Positions 1 to 7,802 are shown, counted from the stretch's first letter. The stretch is 19,182 bases of DNA from Actinomycetes bacterium (GCA_023404805.1 JAEYAL010000221.1:1-19182); one strand, 5' to 3'. Program-made: numbers and translations. The notes: generated by a model not told the origin, from the sequence alone.

Positions 1-74
1 ACCGCGGCGACCGCCCCCGTGGCGGTGGCCGTCGTGAGGGCCGCGTCGACCGCGACCCCGGCTACGACCGCTAG
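1..74 (+). CDS. pnp: C-terminal tail of probable polyribonucleotide nucleotidyltransferase (partial, 5' end outside window)
   Basis: Only the last 23 codons are visible, in the frame starting at base 3 and ending with TAG at 72-74. They encode an Arg/Gly/Asp-rich tail (RGDRPRGGGRREGRVDRDPG and a few more residues), the kind of basic disordered end that follows the S1 domain of actinobacterial PNPase. The identification rests on this tail plus context: pnp immediately precedes an M16 peptidase gene in Actinobacteria and Bacillus. PNPase is a phosphorolytic 3'-5' exoribonuclease of mRNA turnover. No catalytic residue lies in the window, so another RG-rich protein cannot be excluded. Confidence 0.6.
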   Translation, partial: RGDRPRGGGRREGRVDRDPGYDR

Positions 75-128
75 CCGGCACTCAGGCCAACACCCCCTGT
101 TGACCTCCCAGCCTCAACCCAGCGGAAC

Positions 129-153
129 GGGCGCCGGCTTTGCCGCCGGCCCC
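129..153 (+). terminator. GC-rich hairpin between pnp and the M16 peptidase
   Basis: GGG (129-131) and GCCGGC (133-138) pair with GCCGGC (145-150) and CCC (151-153), with one bulged C at 132 and a 6-nt loop. There is no T tract, as is usual for terminators in very GC-rich genomes. It ends 6 nt before the GTG chosen as the peptidase start, so it could instead modulate translation of that gene. If the peptidase starts further upstream, the hairpin is coding sequence. Confidence 0.35.
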
Positions 154-159
154 GTCCGG

Positions 160-1449
160 GTGAGCACGGTCGCGCCAGGCGTTCTGGTCGCGACCGAGGC
201 TCTGCCGTGGGCCCGCGCCGTCGCGCTCAGCGCGACAGTGCTGGCTGGGTCGGTCGACGAGGAACCGGAGATCGCCGGCGCCGCCCACCTGATCGAGCAT
301 CTGCTGTTCCGCGGCAGCTCGAAGTTCGGTGCGGGCGCTGTCGATCGCCTCTTCGACGAGCTGGGCGCTGACATCAGCGCCAGCACCGACCGCTGCCAGA
401 CGCACCTCGGCACGTGGGTGATGGCCGAGCACGCGCCGCTGGCGGTCGACGCCATCGCTGACGTCCTCTGGTACCCCGATCTGCGGGAGGAGGATGTCGA
501 GCACGAGCGCGAGATCGTGCTCGAAGAGGTCGCGATGATCGAGGACTCGCCCGAGGAGCTCACCTTCGAGCTGATGGGCGACGCGCTCTTCCCCGACTCG
601 CCGCTGGGCCGTCCCGTGATCGGCCGCCGCGAGACGATCGCGTCGCTCGACGCGGCGTCGCTCACCGCGTTCCACCGCGGCCGGTACGCCGTGGCGCCCG
701 TCGTGTGGGTCGGCGTCGGCAACGTCGACCACGACCGCCTCTGCGAGCAGGTCATCGCGACGCTCCCGGACTGGCGCGCCGCCGAGATCGCGCTCCCGAG
801 CGACCACCGCCGCGGCGAGCCCAACGGCGCCCCGCAGCGCATCGTCGTCGAGCGCCCGTCCGAGCAGACGCATGTCGCGGTCGGGATTCCCATTTTCGAC
901 GCTCGCGGCCCGCGCCGCGCGGCGCTGCAGGTGCTCGACGCGCTGGTCGGCGGACCGCCGTCGTCGCGCCTCTTCCAGGAGATCCGCGAGCGCCGCGGGC
1001 TCGCCTACTCGGTGAGCTCGTTCTTGGAGATCCAGCAGGGCTTCGGCGCGTTCGGCGCCTACGTCGGCACGCGGCCTGAACGGGTCGCGGTGGCCGTCGA
1101 GGTGCTCGCGGCTGAACTGCGCAAGGTCGCGGCCGGCCAGATCGCCGTCGAGGACCTCACCTGGGCGCGCCAGCATGTCGCCGGCCGCCTCGGCCTCTCG
1201 CTTGAGACGGCGGGCGGGCGCGCGTCGCTGCTCGCAGCCCGGCTCGCGCATGGCCTCGAGGTCGCCCATCCTGACGTGCTGGCCGCTGAGATCCAGGCCG
1301 TCGACGAGGACGCGCTGCACAGCGTCGCTGCCGACGTCCTCGGCGACCTGCAGCACGCCGCCATCGCCTGCGTGGCGCCGGACGCCGATGGGGCCGCTGC
1401 GGCCCTCGACGCGGCCGAGCTCGCCACCGCCGCCGTCGCCGCCGGTTAG
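160..1449 (+). CDS. M16 family zinc metallopeptidase (processing-peptidase / PqqL / MlpA type)
   Basis: Predicted inverzincin-fold peptidase of 429 aa. The zinc-binding inverted motif HxxEH is present as HLIEH at residues 43-47 (bases 286-300), and the third ligand is expected at Glu123 in the LEEVAMIED stretch about 76 residues later. The C-terminal half carries the SRLFQEIRERRGLAYSV segment with the conserved Arg/Tyr of substrate binding, so both half-domains are on one chain of the usual 420-440 aa. No signal peptide is seen. The open frame continues upstream to base 19, but that part overlaps the pnp tail in another frame and looks noncoding. GTG160 puts the start just before the usual start-of-family strand (TVAPGVLVATE); TTG100 is an alternative. 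It lies directly after pnp, as in other Gram-positive bacteria, and 2 nt before a DsbA-like gene, so they are probably co-transcribed. The physiological substrate is unknown. Confidence 0.85.
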   Translation: MSTVAPGVLVATEALPWARAVALSATVLAGSVDEEPEIAGAAHLIEHLLFRGSSKFGAGAVDRLFDELGADISASTDRCQTHLGTWVMAEHAPLAVDAIADVLWYPDLREEDVEHEREIVLEEVAMIEDSPEELTFELMGDALFPDSPLGRPVIGRRETIASLDAASLTAFHRGRYAVAPVVWVGVGNVDHDRLCEQVIATLPDWRAAEIALPSDHRRGEPNGAPQRIVVERPSEQTHVAVGIPIFDARGPRRAALQVLDALVGGPPSSRLFQEIRERRGLAYSVSSFLEIQQGFGAFGAYVGTRPERVAVAVEVLAAELRKVAAGQIAVEDLTWARQHVAGRLGLSLETAGGRASLLAARLAHGLEVAHPDVLAAEIQAVDEDALHSVAADVLGDLQHAAIACVAPDADGAAAALDAAELATAAVAAG

Positions 1450-1451
1450 GC

Positions 1452-2231
1452 ATGCGCGGCGCGGTCCTGGCTGCCGCGGCTGCGGTGATCCTCGTCCTCA
1501 CGGCCGCGCTCGTGCTGCGCGGCGGCGATGGCTCCAGCTCGTCCCCGGGCTCGGGCGGCTCGCCTGCGACTCCGACGTGGTCGGTCGCCGGCGTCGACGA
1601 GACCGAGGAGCTGCTCAAGGGCATCCCGCAGGACGGCATGAGCCTCGGCTGGCCCTCGGCGCCCGTGACGCTGCTGGAGTACGTCGACCTGCAGTGCCCG
1701 TTCTGCAAGGAGCACCAGCTCGACGTGCAACCTGCGCTCATCAAGGAGCTGGTGCGCACGAAGCAGGCGCAGATCGCGTTTGTGCCGCTGGCGTTCCTGG
1801 GGTCGGACTCCGTCGCCGCGCGCAACGTCTTCATGCGGATGGCCCAGACGAACAAGGCCTGGGACTTCGCCAACCTCTTCTACTGGAACCAGGGCCAGGA
1901 AAACTCGGGCTACGTGACCGACGCGTTCCTCCGCGGCCTCGTCGGGGCGATCCCGGGCACCAAACCGCAGGACGCCTCGCGCAAGCTCGACCCGGGGCTG
2001 GCCGAGATCACGGCGCAGCGCGACATTCTCGGCCAGCGGGTCCTCGGCGCCCGCGAAAGCGGCACCCCCGGGTTCACGGTCGGGCCGACGAACGGCGATC
2101 CGCTCACGTTCGAATGGATCGAGCTCTACCAGGAGCGTCCGGACGCCGAAGAGCTGATCGCCGCCGTGCGCAAGGCGCGCGAGCAGCTGCAGGCGGGCGG
2201 CGGCCGGCCAGCGGTCGGCGCCCCCGCCTGA
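1452..2231 (+). CDS. DsbA-like membrane-anchored thiol oxidoreductase, copy 1
   Basis: This 259-aa protein has an N-terminal signal anchor (about residues 4-22, Ala/Val/Leu-rich), a Ser/Gly-rich spacer, and a thioredoxin-fold DsbA domain. The active-site motif is C82-P-F-C85, and a GTPGF segment supplies the cis-proline loop. Known members of this family form or shuffle disulfides in exported proteins; in Actinobacteria they are typically re-oxidised by a VKOR-type membrane protein, which is not in this window. The gene begins 2 nt after the M16 peptidase stop with no obvious Shine-Dalgarno, suggesting translational coupling. It is paralogous to the gene at 2379: both share the order CPFCK-HQLD-QP, LFYWNQGQE-SGYVTD and GTP-F. 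Whether it acts as oxidase, isomerase or reductase cannot be told from sequence. Confidence 0.85.
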   Translation: MRGAVLAAAAAVILVLTAALVLRGGDGSSSSPGSGGSPATPTWSVAGVDETEELLKGIPQDGMSLGWPSAPVTLLEYVDLQCPFCKEHQLDVQPALIKELVRTKQAQIAFVPLAFLGSDSVAARNVFMRMAQTNKAWDFANLFYWNQGQENSGYVTDAFLRGLVGAIPGTKPQDASRKLDPGLAEITAQRDILGQRVLGARESGTPGFTVGPTNGDPLTFEWIELYQERPDAEELIAAVRKAREQLQAGGGRPAVGAPA

Positions 2232-2254
2232 GCGTGATCGCTCGCGGCCGGGCA

Positions 2255-2299
2255 GCGTCAGTGCGACGCCGCGCCGCGGCGCCCGTCATCATGTGACGC
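2255..2299 (+). terminator. Nested inverted repeats after the first DsbA-like gene
   Basis: GCGTCA (2255-2260) can pair with TGACGC (2294-2299), enclosing GACG/CGTC (2265-2268 / 2284-2287) and a 12-nt self-complementary core (2271-2282). This lies in the 147-nt gap between the two DsbA-like genes. It could be an inefficient terminator, an attenuator or an RNA-processing structure that sets different levels of the two paralogs. There is no T tract and the inner loop is tight, so this is a weak call. Confidence 0.3.
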
Positions 2300-2378
2300 A
2301 GCGCACCACCGCAGCGGGCATCCTCAGCCTGCGCGGCGCACCACGCTTTCCTCCGACCCGCGAGACGCACCAGACCCG

Positions 2379-3209
2379 ATGGCCAGCAACGCTGACAAGA
2401 AGAACGAAGCCCGCGCCAAGCGCGAGGAGGCGCAGGCGCAGGCCGCAGCCCGCGCCAAGCGCATGAAGATGGTGCAGTACCTCGCCGGCGCCGTGTTCCT
2501 GGCGATCGTCGTCGTGGTGCTCGTCGTCGTGATCACCGGCGGCAAGGACAAGGGCGGCGGAGCCAGCGAAGGCGGCGACGCGAAGGTCCAGGGCGTCGCC
2601 GAGACGAAGGCGCTGCTCAACGGCATCGAGCAGAACGGCCTCACCATCGGCGACCCGAAGGCGCCGGTCACGATCGTCGAGTTCGTCGACGTGCAGTGCC
2701 CGTTCTGCAAGAACCACCAGCTCGACCAGCAGCCGAAGATCATCAAGGAGCTCGTCCGCACCGGCAAGGCGCGCCTGAGCCTCAAGCCGATCGCGCTGAG
2801 CTTCATGGGCGAGGACTCCGAGGCTGGCCGCACCGTGGCCATCCGCCTGTCGGAGAAGGACCTCGCCTGGCCGTTCCTGAACCTCTTCTACTGGAACCAG
2901 GGCCAGGAGCAGTCCGGCTACGTCACCGACGAGTTCCTCAAGAAGCTGGTCGTCGCGGCGGGCGGCGACGCTGCCGACGCCTCGCCGCGTGAGCCTTCGC
3001 CCGAAGAGGCCAAGAAGCTCGCCGAGATCGACGCGCTCCAGGAGCCGCTGAACGTGACCGGCACGCCGTCGTTCGCGATCGGCAAGACGGGCGACGACCC
3101 GAAGACCTACAAGCCGTTCGAGGCCTCCAGCGCCGATGTCGCCGACGACCTGATCAAGGCCGTCGACGAGCTGAAGGCCGGCACCGCCTCCGACAGCTCG
3201 GGCACCTAA
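2379..3209 (+). CDS. DsbA-like membrane-anchored thiol oxidoreductase, copy 2
   Basis: This 276-aa protein starts with a charged Lys/Glu/Arg/Ala-rich cytoplasmic segment (residues 1-30, probably helical). A single membrane anchor (about 33-53), a Gly/Ser/Lys spacer and a DsbA thioredoxin-fold domain follow. The active site is C107-P-F-C110 and the cis-proline loop is GTPSF. It differs from copy 1 mainly in the long N-terminal cytoplasmic helix and in an insertion between the helical subdomain and the final strands. ATG2379 begins a sensible anchor protein, but I see no good Shine-Dalgarno or -10 hexamer at leaderless spacing. It ends 3 nt before dapB, so the pair is probably one transcript. 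Likely role: disulfide formation in exported proteins; partner and substrates are unknown. Confidence 0.85.
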   Translation: MASNADKKNEARAKREEAQAQAAARAKRMKMVQYLAGAVFLAIVVVVLVVVITGGKDKGGGASEGGDAKVQGVAETKALLNGIEQNGLTIGDPKAPVTIVEFVDVQCPFCKNHQLDQQPKIIKELVRTGKARLSLKPIALSFMGEDSEAGRTVAIRLSEKDLAWPFLNLFYWNQGQEQSGYVTDEFLKKLVVAAGGDAADASPREPSPEEAKKLAEIDALQEPLNVTGTPSFAIGKTGDDPKTYKPFEASSADVADDLIKAVDELKAGTASDSSGT

Positions 3210-3212
3210 CCG

Positions 3213-3875
3213 ATGGCGATCCGCGTCGCGGTCGCAGGCGCGGCCGGGAAGATGGGCCTCGCGTCGTGCGAGGCTGTCGAGGCGGCCGACGGACTCGAGC
3301 TCGTCGCCCGCGTCGACCCGGCGCTCGGCGTCACGCTCGACAGCGTCCTGGGCGACGTCGACGTGGTCGTCGACTTCACCCGCCCGGACGTCGCCGTCGA
3401 CAACATCAACGCGTGCATGGCCGCCGGCGTGCACGCGGTCGTGGGCACGAGCGGCTTCGACATCTCCAAGGTGCAGCCGCAGAACGGCGCCAAGCTGCTG
3501 TTCTGCCCGAACTTCGCGATCGGCGCCGTGCTGATGATGAAGTTCGCCGCCGAAGCGTCCAAGCACATGCCCAAGGTGGAGATCATCGAGCTCCACCACG
3601 ACCAGAAGCTCGACGCGCCCTCCGGCACGGCGAAGCGGACCGTCGACATGATCCGCGAGGCGAGCGGCAAGGAGGTGGGCGGCGTGCATTCCGTCCGGCT
3701 CCCGGGCGTGATCGCCAACCAGGAAGTCATTTTCGGCGAGCTGGGGCAGACGCTCACGATCCGCCACGACACGACCGACCGCAAGAGCTTCATGCCCGGC
3801 GTGATCCTCGCGGTGCGCAAGGTCGGCTCGATGGACGACGACGTGGTCGTCGGCCTCGAGAACGTTCTGGACTAG
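3213..3875 (+). CDS. dapB: 4-hydroxy-tetrahydrodipicolinate reductase
   Basis: DapB reduces hydroxy-tetrahydrodipicolinate with NAD(P)H in the cytoplasmic lysine/meso-diaminopimelate pathway. The nucleotide-binding loop is GAAGKMG at residues 9-15. VVDFTRPD, VVGTSGFD and the signature ELHHDQKLDAPSGTA (126-140) follow, with the two His (128, 129) and Lys132 in the catalytic region. The C-terminal GLENVLD end is intact. At 220 aa it is shorter than the roughly 245-aa mycobacterial enzyme; the missing residues fall in the variable loop before the VRLPG strand, so it looks complete rather than truncated. It follows the second DsbA-like gene after 3 nt and is separated from dapA by a strong hairpin and a new promoter. 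Confidence 0.97.
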   Translation: MAIRVAVAGAAGKMGLASCEAVEAADGLELVARVDPALGVTLDSVLGDVDVVVDFTRPDVAVDNINACMAAGVHAVVGTSGFDISKVQPQNGAKLLFCPNFAIGAVLMMKFAAEASKHMPKVEIIELHHDQKLDAPSGTAKRTVDMIREASGKEVGGVHSVRLPGVIANQEVIFGELGQTLTIRHDTTDRKSFMPGVILAVRKVGSMDDDVVVGLENVLD

Positions 3876-3882
3876 CCGCTTT

Positions 3883-3923
3883 GGCGTGGTGGCGCCTGGC
3901 TCCGGCCGGGCCGCCACCACGCC
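3883..3923 (+). terminator. Strong terminator-like hairpin after dapB
   Basis: A perfect 12-bp stem, GGCGTGGTGGCG (3883-3894) with CGCCACCACGCC (3912-3923), and a 17-nt loop, starting 8 nt after the dapB stop. There is no T tract. It lies just before the dapA promoter and most likely ends the peptidase-dsb-dapB transcript. Confidence 0.7.
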
Positions 3924-3938
3924 GACGTCCCGTCCTGC

Positions 3939-3944
3939 GATACT
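3939..3944 (+). promoter_or_regulatory. -10 hexamer of a leaderless dapA promoter
   Basis: GATACT, matching nAnnnT and 5 of 6 bases of TATACT, ends exactly 7 nt before the dapA ATG, which puts the expected transcription start at the start codon. No convincing -35 was found. It also argues for ATG3952 over the longer upstream frame, because the upstream part would precede transcription. Confidence 0.6.
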
Positions 3945-3951
3945 CGGCGGG

Positions 3952-4839
3952 ATGTCCGACCTCGGAGCGCTCCTCACCGCGATCGTCACGCCGTTCGCCG
4001 AATCCCCCTCGTCAGGGTCGGCCAAGCCGGCCGTCGACGAGGAGGCGTTTGTCGCGCTCCACAAGCATGTCGTCGAGCTCGGCTCGCACGGCATCGTGGC
4101 GTGCGGCACCACGGGCGAAGCGTCGACCCTCGACGACCCCGAGCACCTGCGGGTGATCGAGCTGGCCGTGCAGAACAAGCCCGCAGGGACGACGGTCATC
4201 GCTGGTGCTGGCAGCAACGACACCTTGCACGCCTGCCATCTGACCGAGCGGGCCACGGAGCTGGGAGCCGACGCGATTCTGAGCGTCACGCCGTACTACA
4301 ACCGCCCGAACCGCCGCGGGATCATCCGCCACTACGAAGAGGTCGCGCGGGCCACCGACCTGCCGATCATCCTCTACAACATCCCGAACCGCTCGGGTGT
4401 GGATGTCCCGAACGACCTGCTCGCCGAGCTGGCCCAGATCGATGGCATCTCCGCGGTCAAGCAGGCCAACAACGACAACCTCGCGCTGATCGACGGCCTG
4501 GCGCTCTACGCCGGCAACGACGATGTCTTCGCGCGGACGCTCGACCTCGGCGGAGCAGGCGGCATCTGCGTCGCCAGCCACGTGGCCGGAGAGCGCATGC
4601 GCCGCATGATCGACGAGCCCGAGAACCGCGCCGAGCTCGACAAGGAGCTCCAGCCGCTGTACGCCGCGCTCTCGGTCGCGCCCGCCTGCATCGCGACGAA
4701 GGCGGCGCTGCAGCTCCAGGGCATCCTCGAACACGACTCCGTGCGCCTCCCCATGGTGGCCGCCGACGAGTACGAGCGGGACACCGTCCGAAAGGGCCTC
4801 GAAAAGCTTGGCTTGCTCGAGGCGGGGGCACGCGCATGA
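3952..4839 (+). CDS. dapA: 4-hydroxy-tetrahydrodipicolinate synthase
   Basis: DapA condenses pyruvate with aspartate semialdehyde, the first committed step to diaminopimelate and lysine. The 295-aa TIM-barrel shows the substrate loop CGTTGE (residues 51-56), VTPYYNRP with the tyrosine relay residues (115-116), LYNIPNRSG with a second catalytic Tyr (142), and the Schiff-base lysine Lys170 in ISAVKQANND. Length and motifs are normal. The open frame extends upstream to 3886, but ATG3952 matches the family start and sits 7 nt after a -10 hexamer. The stop overlaps the start of RNase J (ATGA), indicating translational coupling. The dapA-RNase J pairing is conserved in Gram-positive bacteria. Confidence 0.97.
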   Translation: MSDLGALLTAIVTPFAESPSSGSAKPAVDEEAFVALHKHVVELGSHGIVACGTTGEASTLDDPEHLRVIELAVQNKPAGTTVIAGAGSNDTLHACHLTERATELGADAILSVTPYYNRPNRRGIIRHYEEVARATDLPIILYNIPNRSGVDVPNDLLAELAQIDGISAVKQANNDNLALIDGLALYAGNDDVFARTLDLGGAGGICVASHVAGERMRRMIDEPENRAELDKELQPLYAALSVAPACIATKAALQLQGILEHDSVRLPMVAADEYERDTVRKGLEKLGLLEAGARA

Positions 4840-6497
4840 GCGGTCCGATCCGCGTCCTGCCGCTCGGCGGCCTTGGCGAAATCGGCAAGAACATGACGGC
4901 CGTCGAGCAGGACGGCCACATCGTCGTGATCGACGTCGGCCTGCGCTTCCCGACGCAGGAGCAGCACGGGGTGGACCTCGTCCTCCCGGACTTCACCTAC
5001 CTGATCGACCGCGCCGACCAGATCGACGCGGTCGTGATCACGCACGGCCACGAGGACCACCTCGGGGCGCTGCCGTTTTTCCTGCGCCAGATCACGCCGC
5101 ACCGCCCGAAGGTCTACGGCCGCCCGCTGACGATGGAGATGGCCCGCTCCAAGCTCGACGAGCACCGCATCAAGGACGCGTCGCTCACCCGCCTGGACCC
5201 AGGCGCCCGGGTGAAGGCCGGCCCATTCGAGATCGAGCTCGTCCACATGACGCACTCGATCCCGGATGCGTCTGGCGTCGTCGTGCACACCGAGCACGGC
5301 CCGATCTTCTTCACGGGCGATTACAAGTTCGACCAGACCCCCGTCGACGGCGGCCCTGCCGACCTGGTCCGGCTCGCCGAGCTCGGCAAAGAGGGCATCC
5401 TGCTCCTCTGTGGCGACTCCACCAACGCCGACCGGCCAGGCTGGTCGCTGTCGGAGGCGATCGTCGGGCCCAAGCTCAACGACATGTTCAACACGTGCGA
5501 GGGCCGCATCCTCGTCACGTGTTTCGCGTCGAACATCCACCGCGTGCAACAGGTCGTCGACGCGGCCCATCTGCATAACCGCAAGGTCTGTCTGATCGGC
5601 CGGTCGATGCGCAAGAACACCGCGATCGGTCGCACCCTCGGCCACATCAACATCCCCGAGGGCATGCTGGTGACGCCTCGCGATCTCGAGCACCTGCCCG
5701 ACGAGCGCATCGTGATCATCTCGACCGGTTCGCAGGGCGAGCCGCTCTCGGCGCTGCGCCGCATGGCCTACGGCGACCACCAGCAGGTCTCGCTGCACTC
5801 CGGCGACACCGTGATCTTCTCCGCGACCCCGATCCCGGGCAACGAGAAGGCCGTCAGCGAAGTGATCGACGCCGTCAGCCGCCGCGGCGCGACCGTCATC
5901 ACGACGAAGGACGCCCCGATCCACGCGTCTGGCCACGGCTACCAGGAAGAGCTGAAGCTGATGCTCAACCTGACCCGCCCGCGGTACGTCATGCCGTTCC
6001 ACGGCGACTACCCGCGCATCCGCCTGCACTCCAAGCTCGCGCAGGCCGTCGGCGTGCCCGAGGAGAACGTCTTCGAGTGCGACAACGGCGACGTGGTCGA
6101 GATCACCGCCAAGGGCGCCCGCCTGGGCAAGCCCGAGAAGGCCGGCGTGTTCTTCGTCGATGGCATGGAGATCGGCGATGTCGCTGACGTCGCCCTCCGC
6201 GACCGCCGCATGCTCTCGGCCGACGGCATCTGCGTCGTCGTCGCCACCGTCTCGGAGGGCAACGGCGAATCCGTCGCCGATCCCGAGGTGCTCCTGCGCG
6301 GCGTGCCCGCCGAGGAGGAGCACGAGCTCATCGACACGCTGCGCGACGCGGTCGACGACGCTCTGGAGCGCGCGAGCGACCAGGGCATCAAGAACCCGGA
6401 CCGCCTCGAAGAGTTCCTCCACGACGAGCTCGCCGGCGTGGTCTACGCCAAGCTCAAGCGGCGCCCCATGGTGCTGCCCGTCGTCGTCGAAGTCTGA
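4836..6497 (+). CDS. rnj: Ribonuclease J
   Basis: A 553-aa metallo-beta-lactamase/beta-CASP ribonuclease with 5'-3' exo- and endonuclease activity in mRNA decay and rRNA maturation. The start GPIRVLPLGGLGEIGKNM is characteristic. The zinc motif HGHEDH is at residues 70-75, followed by THSIPDASG, FTGDYKFD, the beta-CASP elements GDSTNADRPG, TCFASNIHR and STGSQGEP, and the C-terminal MPFHGDYPR loop. A C-terminal domain of about 100 aa is complete, ending PVVVEV. ATG4836 overlaps the dapA stop, and a G-rich stretch (ggcggggg) lies 7-14 nt upstream as a possible ribosome site. With pnp at the left edge, two main RNA-decay enzymes lie within 7 kb. Confidence 0.96.
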   Translation: MSGPIRVLPLGGLGEIGKNMTAVEQDGHIVVIDVGLRFPTQEQHGVDLVLPDFTYLIDRADQIDAVVITHGHEDHLGALPFFLRQITPHRPKVYGRPLTMEMARSKLDEHRIKDASLTRLDPGARVKAGPFEIELVHMTHSIPDASGVVVHTEHGPIFFTGDYKFDQTPVDGGPADLVRLAELGKEGILLLCGDSTNADRPGWSLSEAIVGPKLNDMFNTCEGRILVTCFASNIHRVQQVVDAAHLHNRKVCLIGRSMRKNTAIGRTLGHINIPEGMLVTPRDLEHLPDERIVIISTGSQGEPLSALRRMAYGDHQQVSLHSGDTVIFSATPIPGNEKAVSEVIDAVSRRGATVITTKDAPIHASGHGYQEELKLMLNLTRPRYVMPFHGDYPRIRLHSKLAQAVGVPEENVFECDNGDVVEITAKGARLGKPEKAGVFFVDGMEIGDVADVALRDRRMLSADGICVVVATVSEGNGESVADPEVLLRGVPAEEEHELIDTLRDAVDDALERASDQGIKNPDRLEEFLHDELAGVVYAKLKRRPMVLPVVVEV

Positions 6498-6502
6498 CCT
6501 CT

Positions 6503-6533
6503 GGCTTGCGGCGCCCGAGCGGCGCCGCGAGCT
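6503..6533. terminator. Shared hairpin terminator between convergent RNase J and esterase genes
   Basis: GCGGCGCC (6508-6515) pairs perfectly with GGCGCCGC (6521-6528) around a 5-nt loop. Outward extension (6503-6507 with 6529-6533) gives about 13 pairs including two G-T. It fills nearly all of the 35-nt gap between the two stop codons and touches the esterase stop, as expected for a bidirectional terminator. No T tract. Confidence 0.7.
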
Positions 6534-7795
6534 CAGCAGCCGTCGGGCAGGGTGTAGCTGAACGGCAGCTCGGCCGTGAAGCGGCAGTCGGTTCGGCTGC
6601 CGTCGCCGCTGGCATCGGCGTCGGCGGCGCCTGGCGTGATGGTCACGCGGCCTGCGCCGGTCGCGCTGACGGTCTGCCCGGCGCGCGTGAACTCTGCGAG
6701 GGCCACCGGTTTGGTGTCGAAGCGGAAGCCGAGGCCCCAGGCGTTGCCGTGAGCCGACATCGTCCGGAACGTCAGCGGGCGCTGCGGCGTCGCGGCCGTG
6801 TCCGGCGGGGTCAGGAACGGGTTCCACGCGAGCACGTGGGGGATGTCTCGCCGCCAGGTGAGCCACGTGTGGGCCCCTTGGCGGAACTTCAGCTCGGTCG
6901 GGATCCCCCGCGCGCGAGCGGACTTTGTGAAGGCCGCGGCATCGGCCCAGCTGCCGAGCTCGGCCGCGCCGCCCGCGATGATCCGGGCGCCGTCGAGGAG
7001 CTGGGTCGGGTCGACCACTCCGCTGCCGGACGACACGAACAGCCGGGAGCGGCTGAGGTTGCCCAGCAGCGCTTTGGGGCTGTTCGCCTTCTGGTAGGCC
7101 CCGCCGGGGCGCCCCCAGATGCGGGTGAACGAGACGTTGCTGAAGTACGGCACGAGGTGCACGGCGCCCCAGGTCTGCAGGTCGAGCAGTCCTGAGAGCG
7201 AGACGACGGCGCCGAAGTAGCTCGGGAGCTCGGCGCCGATCACCATCGCGCCGTAGCCGCCCATCGAGAGCCCGCCGATGGCGTGGTTGGCCCGGCCCGG
7301 AAGGATCCGGTACCGCGACTCGATCGCCGGAAGGACTTCGTCGAGCACGTAGCGGCGCACGTTCGCGCCCTCGCGCCGCCCGCCCTGCCACTGGTCGACC
7401 CAGTAGCTGCGGCCGCCTTCCGGCATGACGACGATCGCCTCGAGCCTGGCGGCGCGCTGCCGGAGGTTGCCGTACTTCGGGTCGACCCATGTGCCTGAGT
7501 TGTCGCCGATGCCGTGGAGCATGTAGAGGACCGGCCAGCGGCGCTCCGGCTGCTCGTCGTAGCCGTCCGGCAGGAGCACCGTGGCTTTGAGCCTCGTTTC
7601 GCGGTTGAGCCGGATCAGGCGCAGGTCGACGTTGCCTTGCGCGCTCGGGAGCGCAAGGGTCTCCACGCGTTGGGCGGCTGCGGGGGAGGCGAGGCCGCCG
7701 GAGGCTAGGGCTGCCGCTGCGACGGCGGACAGGACGAGGCCGCGCCGCGCGCGGCCGCGCAGACGCTGCTGGACCGCATGCGGCCGGTGGGACAT
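6533..7795 (-). CDS. Secreted alpha/beta-hydrolase esterase (esterase D / antigen-85-like)
   Basis: Predicted exported serine esterase of 420 aa. Residues 1-41 are a basic, twin-arginine-containing signal (RARRGLVLS) with a long Ala-rich core and an SPAAA|Q cleavage site, compatible with Tat or Sec. The hydrolase domain has LYMLHGIGDN (oxyanion region), the nucleophile elbow GLSMGGYGAM with Ser177, and a probable catalytic His in QGAHTWLTW. Roughly the last 110 residues form an additional beta-rich domain with two Cys near the end (TDCRF, DGC), possibly a disulfide. The longer open frame to 7984 is rejected because ATG7795 gives the signal peptide and sits 7 nt after a -10 element. It lies downstream of the histidine kinase on the same strand but has its own promoter. 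Substrate unknown; mycolyl transfer is not implied. Confidence 0.82.
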   Translation of the reverse strand: MSHRPHAVQQRLRGRARRGLVLSAVAAAALASGGLASPAAAQRVETLALPSAQGNVDLRLIRLNRETRLKATVLLPDGYDEQPERRWPVLYMLHGIGDNSGTWVDPKYGNLRQRAARLEAIVVMPEGGRSYWVDQWQGGRREGANVRRYVLDEVLPAIESRYRILPGRANHAIGGLSMGGYGAMVIGAELPSYFGAVVSLSGLLDLQTWGAVHLVPYFSNVSFTRIWGRPGGAYQKANSPKALLGNLSRSRLFVSSGSGVVDPTQLLDGARIIAGGAAELGSWADAAAFTKSARARGIPTELKFRQGAHTWLTWRRDIPHVLAWNPFLTPPDTAATPQRPLTFRTMSAHGNAWGLGFRFDTKPVALAEFTRAGQTVSATGAGRVTITPGAADADASGDGSRTDCRFTAELPFSYTLPDGC

Positions 7796-7802
7796 GCACG
7801 GG

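Noticed and set aside
100..128. TTGACC as a -35 for the M16 peptidase
   Set aside because: No acceptable -10 hexamer occurs 16-18 nt downstream.
19..159. Upstream extension of the M16 peptidase frame
   Set aside because: It overlaps the pnp tail, encodes Ala/Thr/Pro-rich sequence unlike the family, and contains a hairpin. A later start fits the family better, though the exact codon is unsure.
2289..4289. A 666-codon minus-strand open frame across the second dsbA-like gene, dapB and dapA
   Set aside because: It runs antisense through three well-supported genes and has no recognisable domain.
4506..7799. A 1097-codon minus-strand frame across the esterase (out of frame) and RNase J
   Set aside because: It is a frame-shifted reading of the esterase followed by antisense of RNase J and dapA, with no domain.
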